From Methylobacterium aquaticum (GTDB lineage: Bacteria; Pseudomonadota; Alphaproteobacteria; Rhizobiales; Beijerinckiaceae): DNA of 64,000 bases. A program made the translations under genes and the position numbers. The notes beneath the pieces are model-generated. The model ran no database searches, was not told the origin of the DNA, and saw only the letters and a list, made by a program, of their open reading frames with translations. The DNA lies in assembly GCF_016804325.1 (NCBI RefSeq), contig NZ_CP043627.1, forward strand, positions 3,795,001 through 3,859,000. Reading direction: 5' to 3'. Below are positions 50,402-60,437 of this stretch, piece by piece (position 1 is the stretch's first letter; every line of letters starts with the position of its first letter).

Positions 50402-51781
50402 TCAGGGCGGGGGGATGCGCCCGGGCGGCGTGCCGCGGATCAGCGCCATCACGGCCTCGTCGCGCTCGGAGATCAGGCGGGCGCCGCGCTGGAAGCTCAA
50501 ATAGGCCCAGAGCCAGCGCAACGTGACGACGAGGCGGTTGTGGAAGCCGACCAGCAGGTAGACGTGGGCGACGCCCCAGACCACCCAGGCCAGGAAGCCC
50601 TTGAGCTTGACGTGGTCCCACTGCACCACGCCGGAATTCTTCCCGATGATCGCCAGGTTGCCGCGGCTGCGGAAGCGGAACGGCTCGGATGCCTTGCCGT
50701 GCAGGATGCGGTCGCGCAGCGCCCGGCCGAGATAGCGCCCCTGCTGGTCGGCCACCTGGGCGAGGCCCGGCAGGGGCTTGCCGTCCTCGGCCTTGGCCAT
50801 GGCGAGGTCGCCGAGCGCGTAGACCCCCGGACGGCCGATCACCGCGAGGTCCGGCCCGACCGGCACGTGGCCGGTGCGGGTGGTCTCGACCCCGAGCCAT
50901 TCCCCCGCCGGCGAGGCGCGCACGCCCGCGCCCCAGACGATGGTGGCGGCCGGGATCAGCTTGCCTGCCACGGTGACGCCCTCCTCCGACACGTCCTCGA
51001 CGGCGTGCTCGGTCAGCACCGTGACGCCGAGGCGTTCCAGCGCCTCCCTCGCATAGGCCGAGAGGTCTTCGGTGAAGGTGCCGAGCACCCGGGGCGCCGC
51101 CTCGATCAGCAGGATCTTGGCCTGCTTCGGGTCGATGCGGCGGAAATCCTTCGACAGGGCATGGTGGGCGAGGCCCGCGATGGCGCCGGCCATCTCGACC
51201 CCGGTCGGCCCGCCGCCGATCACCGCGAAGGTCAACAGCCGGTCCCGCGCGACCGGGTCGTCCTCGCGCTCCGCCGCCTCGAAGGCCAGGAGCACCCGGG
51301 CGCGGATCCGGCGGGCATCGTCGAGGGTCTTGAGGCCCGGCGCGAAGCGCTCCCATTCCGGATGGCCGAAATAGCTGTGGGTGGCGCCGGTCGCCAGCAC
51401 CAGCGTGTCGTAGGGGATGCGGGTGCCGTCGCGGAGCCGCACCGCGCGTCCTTCTGCGTCGACGCCCACGACCTCGCCCATCAGCACGCGGACGTTGCGG
51501 TCCCAGCGCAGGATCGCCCGGATCGGCTCGGCGATCTCGCCCGGCGCGATCACCGCGGTCGCGACCTGATACAGCAGCGGCTGGAACAGGTGGTGGTTGC
51601 GCCGGTCGATCAGCGTGACCTCGATCCCCTCGGCCCCGCCGAGACCCCGCGCCGTGGTGAGGCCGCCGAAGCCGCCGCCGACGATCACCACCCGGTGCGG
51701 CCCGCCTTTCGGGACCTGCGCCCGGGTCGTCCCGTCGAGGGGAGCGGGGTCGGGCGGGGTGCGGTGCAGGATCTCGGACAT
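50402..51781 (-). CDS. ndh: Type II NADH:quinone oxidoreductase (NDH-2)
   Basis: 459-residue membrane-associated flavoprotein passing electrons from NADH to quinone without proton pumping. FAD-binding VVIVGGGFGGLTTARGL is near residue 32. The quinone-side LFQPLLYQVATAVIAPGEIA and the NADH-binding FAVIGGGPTGVEMAG (about 182) are clear. VYALGDLA closes the FAD site. The C-terminus (LAWVVWGVAHVYLLVGFHNRL) is an amphipathic or hydrophobic membrane anchor. The ATG at 51781 begins the recognisable protein; upstream is a tandem-repeat segment. Confidence 0.93.
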   Translation of the reverse strand: MSEILHRTPPDPAPLDGTTRAQVPKGGPHRVVIVGGGFGGLTTARGLGGAEGIEVTLIDRRNHHLFQPLLYQVATAVIAPGEIAEPIRAILRWDRNVRVLMGEVVGVDAEGRAVRLRDGTRIPYDTLVLATGATHSYFGHPEWERFAPGLKTLDDARRIRARVLLAFEAAEREDDPVARDRLLTFAVIGGGPTGVEMAGAIAGLAHHALSKDFRRIDPKQAKILLIEAAPRVLGTFTEDLSAYAREALERLGVTVLTEHAVEDVSEEGVTVAGKLIPAATIVWGAGVRASPAGEWLGVETTRTGHVPVGPDLAVIGRPGVYALGDLAMAKAEDGKPLPGLAQVADQQGRYLGRALRDRILHGKASEPFRFRSRGNLAIIGKNSGVVQWDHVKLKGFLAWVVWGVAHVYLLVGFHNRLVVTLRWLWAYLSFQRGARLISERDEAVMALIRGTPPGRIPPP

Positions 51782-52134
51782 GCGGCTCTCTCGGACGGTG
51801 TCGGGCGGCCGGTTCGGCGGTCCCCCCGTCAAGACGTGCCGGTGGGGGGACTTGCCGGCGGGGGACTTGTGGGCGGGGGACTTGCCGAAGCGACACTCTC
51901 TCCCAAGGTTACGCTCCTGGCGAGCGCGGTGGGATTGCCCTTGTGGCCGCCTTGTCGCGGGCCGGTAGCGATGCCGCGCCACCGCCAAGCGCTAACATTG
52001 CTCCGGTGGCAGCTGGAACACCGAGCCAAACCCCTATTTCACAGATCAAAACTGTATAAATCGGCATACCTCGACGGCAGGCCGGATTTCCGCTACGCGT
52101 GCGGCGGACGACGCATCCTCGAGGGAGAGACACC
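51782..52134. other. Divergent spacer between ndh and cysK
   Basis: 353 bp. It holds the 15-bp triple repeat near ndh and an AT-richer stretch at 52030-52070 with TATAAA at ~52055, a likely cysK promoter region. No gene seen. Confidence 0.5.
51845..51889. repeat. 15-bp tandem repeat, three units, upstream of ndh
   Basis: Units GGGGGACTTGCCGGC, GGGGGACTTGTGGGC and GGGGGACTTGCCGAA run head-to-tail 64-108 bp before the ndh start. The spacing keeps one face of the helix only loosely (15 bp, about 1.4 turns). Confidence 0.95.
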
Positions 52135-53115
<981 letters not shown>

Positions 53116-53122
53116 GGGATCG

Positions 53123-53156
53123 AGGGCGGGGTTCCTTCTAGGACTCCGCCCTGTTT
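53123..53156 (+). terminator. cysK terminator
   Basis: AGGGCGGGGTTC pairs (two wobbles) with GGACTCCGCCCT, followed by GTTT, 8 bp after the cysK stop. Confidence 0.7.
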
Positions 53157-53207
53157 CGAACCCTGTTCGGGTGATCGAGCAGGGTTTGATCCCTACACGA
53201 CATTCGA

Positions 53208-53358
53208 ACCCTCCGCGTCATTCCGGGGCCGCGCAGCGGAGCCCGGAATCCAGAGCCGCGGATGGTTGAGAATGAAGCGGATCAGGTGTCGTCTTGTTCT
53301 CCAAGACCCGCGTGTCTGGATTCCGGGCTCCGCTACGCGGCCCCGGAATGACCCTGTG
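53208..53358. repeat. Dispersed ~150-bp inverted-repeat element, copy 5 (variant)
   Basis: Same layout as the other copies, but with ATTCCGGGGCCGCGCAGCGG at left and GATTCCGGGCTCCGCTACGC at right. The GGATCC core has become GGAATCC on both arms, that is, compensating changes. Confidence 0.85.
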
Positions 53359-53409
53359 GATGTCAGGTCGGCAGCGGGATACGAGCGGACCCTGAGGCCA
53401 TAAATATAA

Positions 53410-53700
53410 TCACGCCACCAGCTCGGGCCGCCGCTCCTCCTCGCAAGCGCCCCGGCGGAACAACGCCGCGCAGCGCGACTCGCGGTGGACGCTCAGGATC
53501 GAGGCCCGGTCGATATCGGGATTGTCGGCCAGGATGCGGCGCACATCCTCGACCAGCCGGCCGTAGCGCTCGGCGTCGTAGCCGCTCTCCAGCGGTGAGA
53601 CCGCAATATAAGCTTCCACGACCAGGACCTTCTCGGCTTTCTCGCGCGAGACTTCGGCGGCGATCCAGGCGGATTTCACGAGGCGGTTCGGATTGACCAT
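53410..53700 (-). CDS. Hypothetical protein
   Basis: 96 residues from the ATG at 53700 (MVNPNRLVKSAWIAAEVSRE), which has an ideal GGAGGTACG Shine-Dalgarno; the frame is open further upstream without one. The sequence has a beta strand AEKVLVVEAYIAVSP, a helix ERYGRLVEDVRRIL, and a cysteine-containing tail (CAALFRRGACEEE). No family recognised. Confidence 0.7.
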   Translation of the reverse strand: MVNPNRLVKSAWIAAEVSREKAEKVLVVEAYIAVSPLESGYDAERYGRLVEDVRRILADNPDIDRASILSVHRESRCAALFRRGACEEERRPELVA

Positions 53701-53848
53701 CGGCGTACCTCCGTTCTCGTCGAACCGCTCTGCGGCGGCTTGGTGAATGCGAGACTGCGACACGTTGCGCCTTCTGCCAACTCCGCAACCGCTGCAAAGC
53801 TCCGTTATGTCGCAGGGAAATCATGCGCTGGACGCATGAGGTGAGGGA

Positions 53849-54313
53849 TTAAAGCGGCAGCATCCCGTCGCTCTTCACCTCTTCCATCACCGCGTAGGTG
53901 CGGGTGTTGTTGACCCCCGGCAGCGACAGCAGGCCCTCGCCGAGGAAGCGACGATAGGCCGGCATGTCGGCGACCCGGGCCTTGACCAGGTAGTCGAACC
54001 CGCCCCCGACCATGTGGCATTCCAGCACCTCCGGCGCGCGGCGCACGGCGGCGGCGAAGCGCGCGAAGGCGTCGGGCGTGGTCTTGTCGAGCGAGACTTC
54101 CACGAAGACCAGCAGGCTGAGCCCCAGGAGATGCGGGTCGAGCCGCGCGCCGAAGCCGGTGATCACCCCGTCCTTCTGCAGCCGGCGCAGCCGCTCGCCG
54201 GTGGCGGTGGGCGACAGCCCGACCCGCTCGGCCAGCTCCACGTTCGGGATGCGCCCCTCCCGTTGAAGGATCTTCAGGATCTGCCGGTCGACCCGGTCGA
54301 GCCCGTCCGTCAT
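53849..54313 (-). CDS. Lrp/AsnC-family transcriptional regulator (PutR-like)
   Basis: 154 residues. The N-terminal HTH (DRVDRQILKILQREGRIPNVELAERVGLSPTATGERLRRL) is joined to a RAM ligand-binding domain (VFVEVSLDK, CHMVGGGFDYLVKARVAD). Divergent placement 120 bp from putA suggests it is the proline-responsive activator PutR of alphaproteobacteria. Binding sites should lie in 54314-54433, but I cannot point to one with confidence. Confidence 0.9.
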   Translation of the reverse strand: MTDGLDRVDRQILKILQREGRIPNVELAERVGLSPTATGERLRRLQKDGVITGFGARLDPHLLGLSLLVFVEVSLDKTTPDAFARFAAAVRRAPEVLECHMVGGGFDYLVKARVADMPAYRRFLGEGLLSLPGVNNTRTYAVMEEVKSDGMLPL

Positions 54314-54433
54314 TCTCTCTACCAAGCCCCGGTTCCGCCGCCGATCCTGCGGCCAACCTGCGATATGCGCCATCGAAGCGCGGCGAAAGGCGAAATACGC
54401 TGAGGATCGTCGCACAGCCCCGGACCCGCCCCG

Positions 54434-57400
54434 ATGCCCGCCCCGCTCCCCGTCTTCCACGCCCCCTACGCCGCCGACGATGCCGCCCTCGCCCGCCTGT
54501 TCCTGGAACGGGCGAGCCTGCCGCCGGAGCGCGAGGCCAAGGTCGACGCGCTGGCCCGCGATCTCGTCGGCGCCATCCGGCAGGAGACCGGGGGCCTCGG
54601 CGGCGTCGAGGCGATGCTGCGCGAATACTCGCTCTCCACCAAGGAGGGCCTGGCGCTGATGGTGCTGGCGGAAGCCCTGCTGCGGGTGCCGGACGCCGCC
54701 ACCGCGGACCGCCTGATCGAGGACAAGCTGCGCTTCGGCGGGTTCGAGCAGCACGCCACCCGCTCGGAGGCGCTTCTCGTGCGCTCCTCGGCCTGGGCGC
54801 TCGGCCTCTCGGCCCGGATCATCCAGCCCGGCGACACGCCCGAAGGCATCCTCGCCGGCCTCGCCAAGCGTCTCGGTCTGCCGGCCGTGCGCCAGGCCGC
54901 CCGCCAGGCGATGCGGGTGATGGGCGGGCATTTCGTGCTCGGCGAGACGATCGAGGCGGCGCTCAAGCGCTCGGCGAGCGGCCAGGGCCGGCTCTACCGC
55001 TATTCCTTCGACATGCTCGGCGAGGGCGCCCGCACGGCCGAGGATGCGCGGGCCTACGCGGCTTCTTATGCCGCCGCCATCGAGGCGATCGGGCGGGCCG
55101 CCGGCAACAAGCCGCTGCCGGACCGGCCGGGCATCTCGGTCAAGCTCTCGGCGTTGCATCCACGCTACGAGGCGGTCGGCCGCGACCGGGTGATGGCGGA
55201 GCTGGTCCCCGTGCTCCTGAGCCTCGCCCAGGCCGCCAGGAGCTACGACCTCAACTTCACGGTCGATGCCGAGGAGGCGGACCGGCTGGAGCTCTCCCTC
55301 GACGTGATCGCCGCCGTGCTTGGCGACCCCTCGCTCGCGGGTTGGGACGGGTTCGGCCTCGCGGTCCAGGCCTACCAGAAGCGCTGCCTCCAGGTGATCG
55401 ACCATGTCGCGGACCTCGCCGCCCGCCTCGACCGGCGGCTGATGGTCCGCCTCGTCAAGGGTGCCTACTGGGACACCGAGGTGAAGCGAGCCCAGGAGCG
55501 GGGCCTGCCCGACTATCCCGTCTTCACCCGCAAGAGCATGACCGATCTCAGCTATCTTGCGGCGGCCGAGCGGATGCTGGCCCACCGGCCGCGGCTCTTC
55601 CCACAATTCGCCACCCACAACGCGCTCACCGTCGCGGCCATCGTCGAGCGGGCGGGGCCGCAAGCCGGCACCTACGAGTTCCAGCGACTGCACGGCATGG
55701 GCGAGGCGCTCTACGCGCGCCTGCTGGCCGCCGTGCCGGGGGCGGCCTGCCGCACCTATGCGCCGGTCGGCGGCCACCGCGACCTGCTGGCCTACCTGGT
55801 GCGGCGGCTGCTCGAGAACGGTGCCAATTCCTCCTTCGTCTCGCAGGCCGCCGACCCGGCGGTGCCGGTGGAGAGCCTGCTGCGCCGCCCCGCCGAGAGC
55901 GTCGGCAATCCCGACCGCGCCCGGCACGCCAAGCTGCGCCGTCCCGCCGAGATGTTCGCGCCGGAGCGGGTCAACTCCGCCGGAGTGGAGTTCGGCGACC
56001 GGGCGGCCCTGGAACGTCTGACGGATGCGGTCGCCGCCGCCCGCGGTCCCGCCGAGGCGGCGCCGATGATCGACGGCGCCGCGCAAGCCGGCACGCCGCG
56101 CGACGTGCTGAGCCCGAACGACGCCCGCACGATCGTCGGCACCGTCACCGAGGCCTCCCCGGAAACTGCGGCCTTCGCGATGCGCGCCGCCCGCAAGGGC
56201 GCGATCGCCTGGGGCAAGGTTCCCGCGGAGCAGCGCGCCGCCGCCCTGGAGCGGGCCGCCGACGCGATGGAAGCCTCGACGGGTCGCCTGATCCACCTGC
56301 TCCAGGCGGAGGCCGGCAAGACCCTCGACGATGCGGTGGCGGAGCTGCGCGAGGCGGTGGATTTCTGCCGCTACTACGCCGCGCAAGGGCGCAAGCTCTT
56401 CGACGCTTCGCTGGCCCTGCCGGGCCCGACCGGCGAGAGCAACCGGCTCTCCTTGCGCAGCCGCGGCGTCTTCGTGGCGATCTCGCCGTGGAACTTCCCG
56501 CTCGCGATCTTCGTCGGCCAGGTCGCCGCAGCCTTGATGGCCGGCAACGCCGTGGTGGCCAAGCCCGCCGAGCAGACCCCTCTGGTGGCGGCCGAGGCCG
56601 TGCGCCTCATGCACCGGGCCGGCATCGCCCCATCGGCGCTCCACCTCGTGCCGGGCGACGGCGCGGTCGGCGCGGCTCTGGTGGCGCATCGCGACGTGGC
56701 CGGGGTGGTCTTCACCGGCTCGACCGAGGTGGCGCGCCACATCAACCGGGCGCTCGCCGCCAAGGACGGCCCGATCGTGCCGCTGATCGCCGAGACCGGC
56801 GGCATCAACGCGATGCTGGTCGACGCCACGGCGTTGCCTGAGCAGGTCGCCGACGACGTGGTGATGTCCGCCTTCCGCTCCGCCGGCCAGCGCTGCTCGG
56901 CACTCCGCCTGCTGCTGGTGCAGGAGGACGTGGCCGACAAGGTGATCGGCATGGTGGCGGGCGCCGCCCGCGAACTGCGCCTCGGCGATCCCCGCGACCC
57001 CGCCACCCATGTCGGCCCGGTGATCGACGCGGAGGCCCGCGCCCGCCTCGACCGCCACGGCGCCGCCCTGCGCCGCTCCGCCAAGGCGCATTACGTCGGC
57101 GAGGTGCCGGGCGAGGGCCATTTCGTGGCGCCGCAGATCTACGAGATCGCCGGCCCGGAAGCCCTGACGGAGGAAGTGTTCGGGCCGATCCTGCATGTCG
57201 CCCGCTATCACGCCGCCGATCTCGACCGGGTGCTCGATGGAATCGAGGCCAGCGGCTACGGCCTGACGCTCGGCGTGCATTCGCGCATCGACGCCACGGT
57301 GGAGCGGGTGGTGTCGCGGCTCTCCACCGGCAACGTCTACGTCAACCGCAACATGATCGGCGCGGTGGTCGGCGTGCAGCCCTTCGGCGGCCACGGCCTG

Positions 57401-57523
57401 TCGGGCACCGGCCCGAAGGCCGGCGGTCCGCACTACCTCACCCGCTTCGCCACCGAGCAGACGGTGACGATCAACACCGCGGCGGCAGGCGGCGACGCGG
57501 CGCTGATCGCCATGGAGGGGTGA
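54434..57523 (+). CDS. putA: Bifunctional proline dehydrogenase / P5C dehydrogenase PutA
   Basis: Oxidises proline to glutamate in two steps, membrane-associated through FAD reduction. The 1029 residues lack the N-terminal ribbon-helix-helix repressor domain of E. coli PutA, consistent with a separate regulator. The PRODH barrel (about 190-460) has RLVKGAYWDTEVKRAQERG and TYEFQRLHGMGEALY. The ALDH domain has ISPWNFPLAIF, FTGSTEVARHI, and the nucleophile Cys in SAGQRCSALR. PFGGHGLSGTGPKAGGPHYL closes it. The length fits the compact (type A) class. Confidence 0.96.
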   Translation: MPAPLPVFHAPYAADDAALARLFLERASLPPEREAKVDALARDLVGAIRQETGGLGGVEAMLREYSLSTKEGLALMVLAEALLRVPDAATADRLIEDKLRFGGFEQHATRSEALLVRSSAWALGLSARIIQPGDTPEGILAGLAKRLGLPAVRQAARQAMRVMGGHFVLGETIEAALKRSASGQGRLYRYSFDMLGEGARTAEDARAYAASYAAAIEAIGRAAGNKPLPDRPGISVKLSALHPRYEAVGRDRVMAELVPVLLSLAQAARSYDLNFTVDAEEADRLELSLDVIAAVLGDPSLAGWDGFGLAVQAYQKRCLQVIDHVADLAARLDRRLMVRLVKGAYWDTEVKRAQERGLPDYPVFTRKSMTDLSYLAAAERMLAHRPRLFPQFATHNALTVAAIVERAGPQAGTYEFQRLHGMGEALYARLLAAVPGAACRTYAPVGGHRDLLAYLVRRLLENGANSSFVSQAADPAVPVESLLRRPAESVGNPDRARHAKLRRPAEMFAPERVNSAGVEFGDRAALERLTDAVAAARGPAEAAPMIDGAAQAGTPRDVLSPNDARTIVGTVTEASPETAAFAMRAARKGAIAWGKVPAEQRAAALERAADAMEASTGRLIHLLQAEAGKTLDDAVAELREAVDFCRYYAAQGRKLFDASLALPGPTGESNRLSLRSRGVFVAISPWNFPLAIFVGQVAAALMAGNAVVAKPAEQTPLVAAEAVRLMHRAGIAPSALHLVPGDGAVGAALVAHRDVAGVVFTGSTEVARHINRALAAKDGPIVPLIAETGGINAMLVDATALPEQVADDVVMSAFRSAGQRCSALRLLLVQEDVADKVIGMVAGAARELRLGDPRDPATHVGPVIDAEARARLDRHGAALRRSAKAHYVGEVPGEGHFVAPQIYEIAGPEALTEEVFGPILHVARYHAADLDRVLDGIEASGYGLTLGVHSRIDATVERVVSRLSTGNVYVNRNMIGAVVGVQPFGGHGLSGTGPKAGGPHYLTRFATEQTVTINTAAAGGDAALIAMEG

Positions 57524-57574
57524 CGGAGGCACCCGGCGCATCACACAGGGCTGCGGGGAGAAAGGACAAAGCGC

Positions 57575-58235
57575 GGGCTTTCCCCCTCCCCCTCTGCGCA
57601 GGTCTGTCCGGGGAAAGTTGTGGCGCGGGGTCTCCCCTCTCCCCGCGGGCGCAGGGCTGTCCGGGGAAAAGAAGAGGCGGGGGAAATCCCCCTCTCCCCG
57701 CGGGCGGGGAGAGGACTTCATCGACCTTGTCGTCGATGAAGTGAGCGGAGGCGAAAGCCGGAGCGAGGGTGAGGGGGAGGTTCCGGAAGAGCCTCATTCT
57801 GAGACACCCCCTCACCCTCGCCCTGCGGGCTCCCTTCACCCCCGACGAGGGGGGTGAAGGCCTCTCCCCGCCCGCGGGGAGAGGGGGAAACTCGCGCCTC
57901 AATCTTTCCCCGGACAGCCCTGCCGCGGGCGGGGAGAGGGGAGACCCCCTTGTTGGGGCGAAAGGAGCGCAGGCTATGGCCGGAGCGAGGGTGAGGGGGT
58001 GTTTCCGGATGAGGCTCCTTCGGAAACACCCCTCACCCTCGCCCTTCGGGCTTCCTGAGCCCCTTCGGAGCTCAGGCCTCTCCCCGCCCGCGGGGAGAGG
58101 AGGGTTCCCGCGCCATTCTTTTCCCCGGATGGCCCTGCCCTCTACGGGGAAGGGTTGACCCGCGCCGTTTCCGTATCCGGACAGCCCTGCGCGGGTGGGG
58201 AGATGGGGAACCCCCGCGCCTCTTCTTTTCCCCGA
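57575..58235. repeat. Patch of GC-rich interspersed palindromes
   Basis: About 0.65 kb between putA and the lactonase gene, made of repeated blocks. CTCTCCCCGC/GCGGGGAGAG hairpins recur at least six times. GTCCGGGGAAA and its inverse TTTCCCCGGAC, and GAGGGTGAGGGG with CCCCTCACCCTC, alternate with short variable bases. Short in-frame stretches across it are repeat artefacts. It belongs with the element at 6851-7025. Confidence 0.85.
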
Positions 58236-58247
58236 CGGTCTCGCCGA

Positions 58248-59057
58248 TCACGAGGCCGACCCCGTCGGCGAACGATGCAGCAGCACCGCCTCGATCTCCA
58301 TGTCCGGATGCCGAGGATAACGCGCCATGACCAGCGGGTCGTGACCGGGCACGATCCGCTCCGGGTCGCCCGCGAGCCGGGCGAGCCGGCGCCAGCTCTC
58401 CATCATCGCGGCGACGTCGACCACGATCGGGAAGGGGTTCTGCTGGGCGAGGTTGGCGTAGAAATGCGCCGCGTCCGAAGCCAGGACGACCGGCCCGCGC
58501 TCGGTCTCGACCCGCACGCATTGCAGCCCGCGCGTGTGCCCCGGCACCGCGTGGACCGTGATGCCCGGGGCGACCTCGCCGTCCCCGTCCACGAAGGCGA
58601 CCCGGCCCTCGTAGACCTTGCGCACCATGGCGCAGACATCCTCCACCGCGAAGGCGCCGCGCAGGCGCGCATGACACATGCAGCGCCCCGTCGCGTAGGC
58701 CATCTCGGCATCCTGGAGATGGAACGTCGCATTCGGGAAGGCCGGCAGGTTGCCGGCATGGTCGTAATGCAGATGCGTGACGATCACGTCGCGCACCTCG
58801 GACGGATCGACGCCGAGACGCCGCAGCCCCTCCAGGGGGTGGCGCACCATGGTCCGGCCGTAGGCGGCGCAGGCGGGCCAGTCGAAGCCGGTATCGACCA
58901 GGACCACGCGCTCCGCGTCGCGGATCACCCAGACGAAGTAGTCGATCGGCATCGGCCCGTCATGCGGGTCCCCGCCCTCCGGCGGATAGAGGAGGTTCGC
59001 CGAGGCCGGGCGCTGGTGCGTCGCGTAGCGCAACGCGAAGACCTCGTAGACCGGCAT
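58248..59057 (-). CDS. Metallo-beta-lactamase fold lactonase (AHL-lactonase-like)
   Basis: 269 residues with the dinuclear zinc motif HLHYDH at 95-100, a further His in VPGHTRGLQ, Asp in LASDAAHFY, and a final GHDPLVM. The ADNLLYPP-like start and DYFVWVI resemble the AttM/AiiA group of N-acyl-homoserine lactonases. Its gene neighbourhood (a carboxymuconolactone decarboxylase-fold protein and a beta-hydroxyacid dehydrogenase) suggests instead a catabolic lactone. It is the last gene of a three-gene minus-strand set, 10 bp after the dehydrogenase. Confidence 0.87.
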   Translation of the reverse strand: MPVYEVFALRYATHQRPASANLLYPPEGGDPHDGPMPIDYFVWVIRDAERVVLVDTGFDWPACAAYGRTMVRHPLEGLRRLGVDPSEVRDVIVTHLHYDHAGNLPAFPNATFHLQDAEMAYATGRCMCHARLRGAFAVEDVCAMVRKVYEGRVAFVDGDGEVAPGITVHAVPGHTRGLQCVRVETERGPVVLASDAAHFYANLAQQNPFPIVVDVAAMMESWRRLARLAGDPERIVPGHDPLVMARYPRHPDMEIEAVLLHRSPTGSAS

Positions 59058-59067
59058 GGCGCCCTCC

Positions 59068-59967
59068 TCATTCCCGAGCCGGCCGCGTGGCCAGGAACGC
59101 GTCGATGGCCGTGTGGTCCGCCTCCGTCCCGAGTTCGTCGAGGGCGTCCTGCCACAGGGAAGCGATCGTCCGCGACAGAGGCGCCGGGATGCCCTCGTGG
59201 CGGGCGAGATCGTCCGCCGTGCGCAGGTCCTTGGCCATCAGCGCCATCGAGAAGCCCGAGGCGTAGGCCTTGGGGATCACGAACGGCTTGAGCTTGACCT
59301 CGGTCGCGTTGTTGCGGCCCGTGGACACGTTGAGGATGTCCGTCATCAGCTCGGGATCGAGGCCGAAGCGGGCGCCGATCCGCAGCGCCTCGCAGGCCGC
59401 GGTGAGGCCGGCGGCGGAGACGTAGTTGTTGAGGGCCTTCATGGCGTGGCCGGAGCCGATCGGCCCGGTCTCGAAGATCGAGGCGCCGAGGCAGTCGAGG
59501 AGCGGCCTCACGGCTGCGGCAGTCGTCGCGTCCCCGCCGACCATGATGGCGAGGGTGCCGTCGACCGCGCGCCTCACCCCGCCGGAGACCGGCGCGTCGA
59601 GGAGCACGACGTTCAGGGCGGCGAGGTCGTCGGCGAGTTCCCGGGTGCCGACCGGTGCCGACGAACTCATGTCGATCGCGATCGCCCCCGGCGCGAGATG
59701 CCCGGCGACGCCGTCCGGCCCGACGAGGACGGCGCGCACCGCACGGCCGTCCGGCAGCATCGTCACGACGACGCCCGCCCCTTCCGCGGCGTCCCGCGCC
59801 GAGGGTGCCGCCCGGCCGCCGGCCGCCGCGAAGGCGTCGGCGGCGGCCGGCGAGGGATCGAACCCGGCGACCGTCCAGCCCGCCGCCACGAGCCGGCTCG
59901 CCATCGGCAGCCCCATCTTGCCGAGCCCCAGGAACGCGATGCGGGCGGAGGAACGATCGAGGTTCAT
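59068..59967 (-). CDS. Beta-hydroxyacid dehydrogenase (3-hydroxyisobutyrate dehydrogenase family)
   Basis: 299-residue NAD(P)-dependent enzyme. It has the Rossmann motif IAFLGLGKMGLPMASRL, the DAPVSGGVRRAVDGTL substrate loop, GSGHAMKALNNYVSA with the catalytic Lys, and KDLRTADDLARHEG. Three ATG-AAC-CTC copies spaced 14 bp apart precede it. Only the nearest (59967) is in frame; the other two open five-codon frames ending in overlapping ATGA. The substrate is unknown, and neighbours suggest a lactone-derived hydroxyacid. Confidence 0.9.
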   Translation of the reverse strand: MNLDRSSARIAFLGLGKMGLPMASRLVAAGWTVAGFDPSPAAADAFAAAGGRAAPSARDAAEGAGVVVTMLPDGRAVRAVLVGPDGVAGHLAPGAIAIDMSSSAPVGTRELADDLAALNVVLLDAPVSGGVRRAVDGTLAIMVGGDATTAAAVRPLLDCLGASIFETGPIGSGHAMKALNNYVSAAGLTAACEALRIGARFGLDPELMTDILNVSTGRNNATEVKLKPFVIPKAYASGFSMALMAKDLRTADDLARHEGIPAPLSRTIASLWQDALDELGTEADHTAIDAFLATRPARE

Positions 59968-59999
59968 GGCGCGAGGTTCATGGCGCGAGGTTCATGGCG
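59961..59999. repeat. 14-bp tandem repeat duplicating the start codon of the dehydrogenase gene
   Basis: GGTTCATGGCGCGA is repeated 2.9 times. On the minus strand each unit supplies ATGAACCTC. The two upstream copies form MNLAP-stop mini-frames, each stop overlapping the next ATG. Confidence 0.9.
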
Positions 60000-60041
60000 A
60001 ACGTGATCCTGTTGTCCTGGCGTTTCCCGGATGAACCCCGA

Positions 60042-60437
60042 TCAGGCCTTGTCGGGGATGGCGCCCTCGGCCTTGAGGACCTCGTGCGCGGCCTTGAACG
60101 CTTCGAGGCCGGACGGGATGCCGCAATAGACGGTGGCGTGCAGCAGGATCTCCTTGATCTCGTCGACGCTGACGCCGTTGGCGAGCGCGCCCTTGACGTG
60201 CAGCTTCAGTTCCGCCGGCTTCGACAGGGCGGTCAGCATCGCGAGGTTGAGCATCGAACGCGTCTTGCGGTCGAGCCCGTCGCGGGTCCAGGCATAGCCC
60301 CAGCACCACTCGGTGGTGATGCGCTGGAACGCCATCATGAAATCGTCGGCCTTGGCGAGGCTCGCATCGACGTAATCCGCCCCGAGCACCGCCCGGCGGA
60401 CCTCGAGACCCTTCTCGAACTGGTCGCTCTCGGCCAT
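60042..60437 (-). CDS. Carboxymuconolactone decarboxylase family protein
   Basis: 131 residues with the CMD fold. Landmarks are GLEVRRAVLGADYVDASLA, WCWGYAWTRDGLDRKTRSMLNLAMLTAL and ELKLHVKGALANGVSVDEIKEILLHATVYCGIPSG. This is closest to PcaC, 4-carboxymuconolactone decarboxylase of the protocatechuate branch, but no other pca gene is near. GGGAGGGAAA precedes the ATG at 60437. It is first in the operon with the hydroxyacid dehydrogenase and lactonase. Confidence 0.88.
   Translation of the reverse strand: MAESDQFEKGLEVRRAVLGADYVDASLAKADDFMMAFQRITTEWCWGYAWTRDGLDRKTRSMLNLAMLTALSKPAELKLHVKGALANGVSVDEIKEILLHATVYCGIPSGLEAFKAAHEVLKAEGAIPDKA

Noticed and set aside
57575..58235. CRISPR array
   Set aside because: Blocks occur in both orientations with irregular spacing and are themselves palindromic; no uniform spacers, no cas genes.
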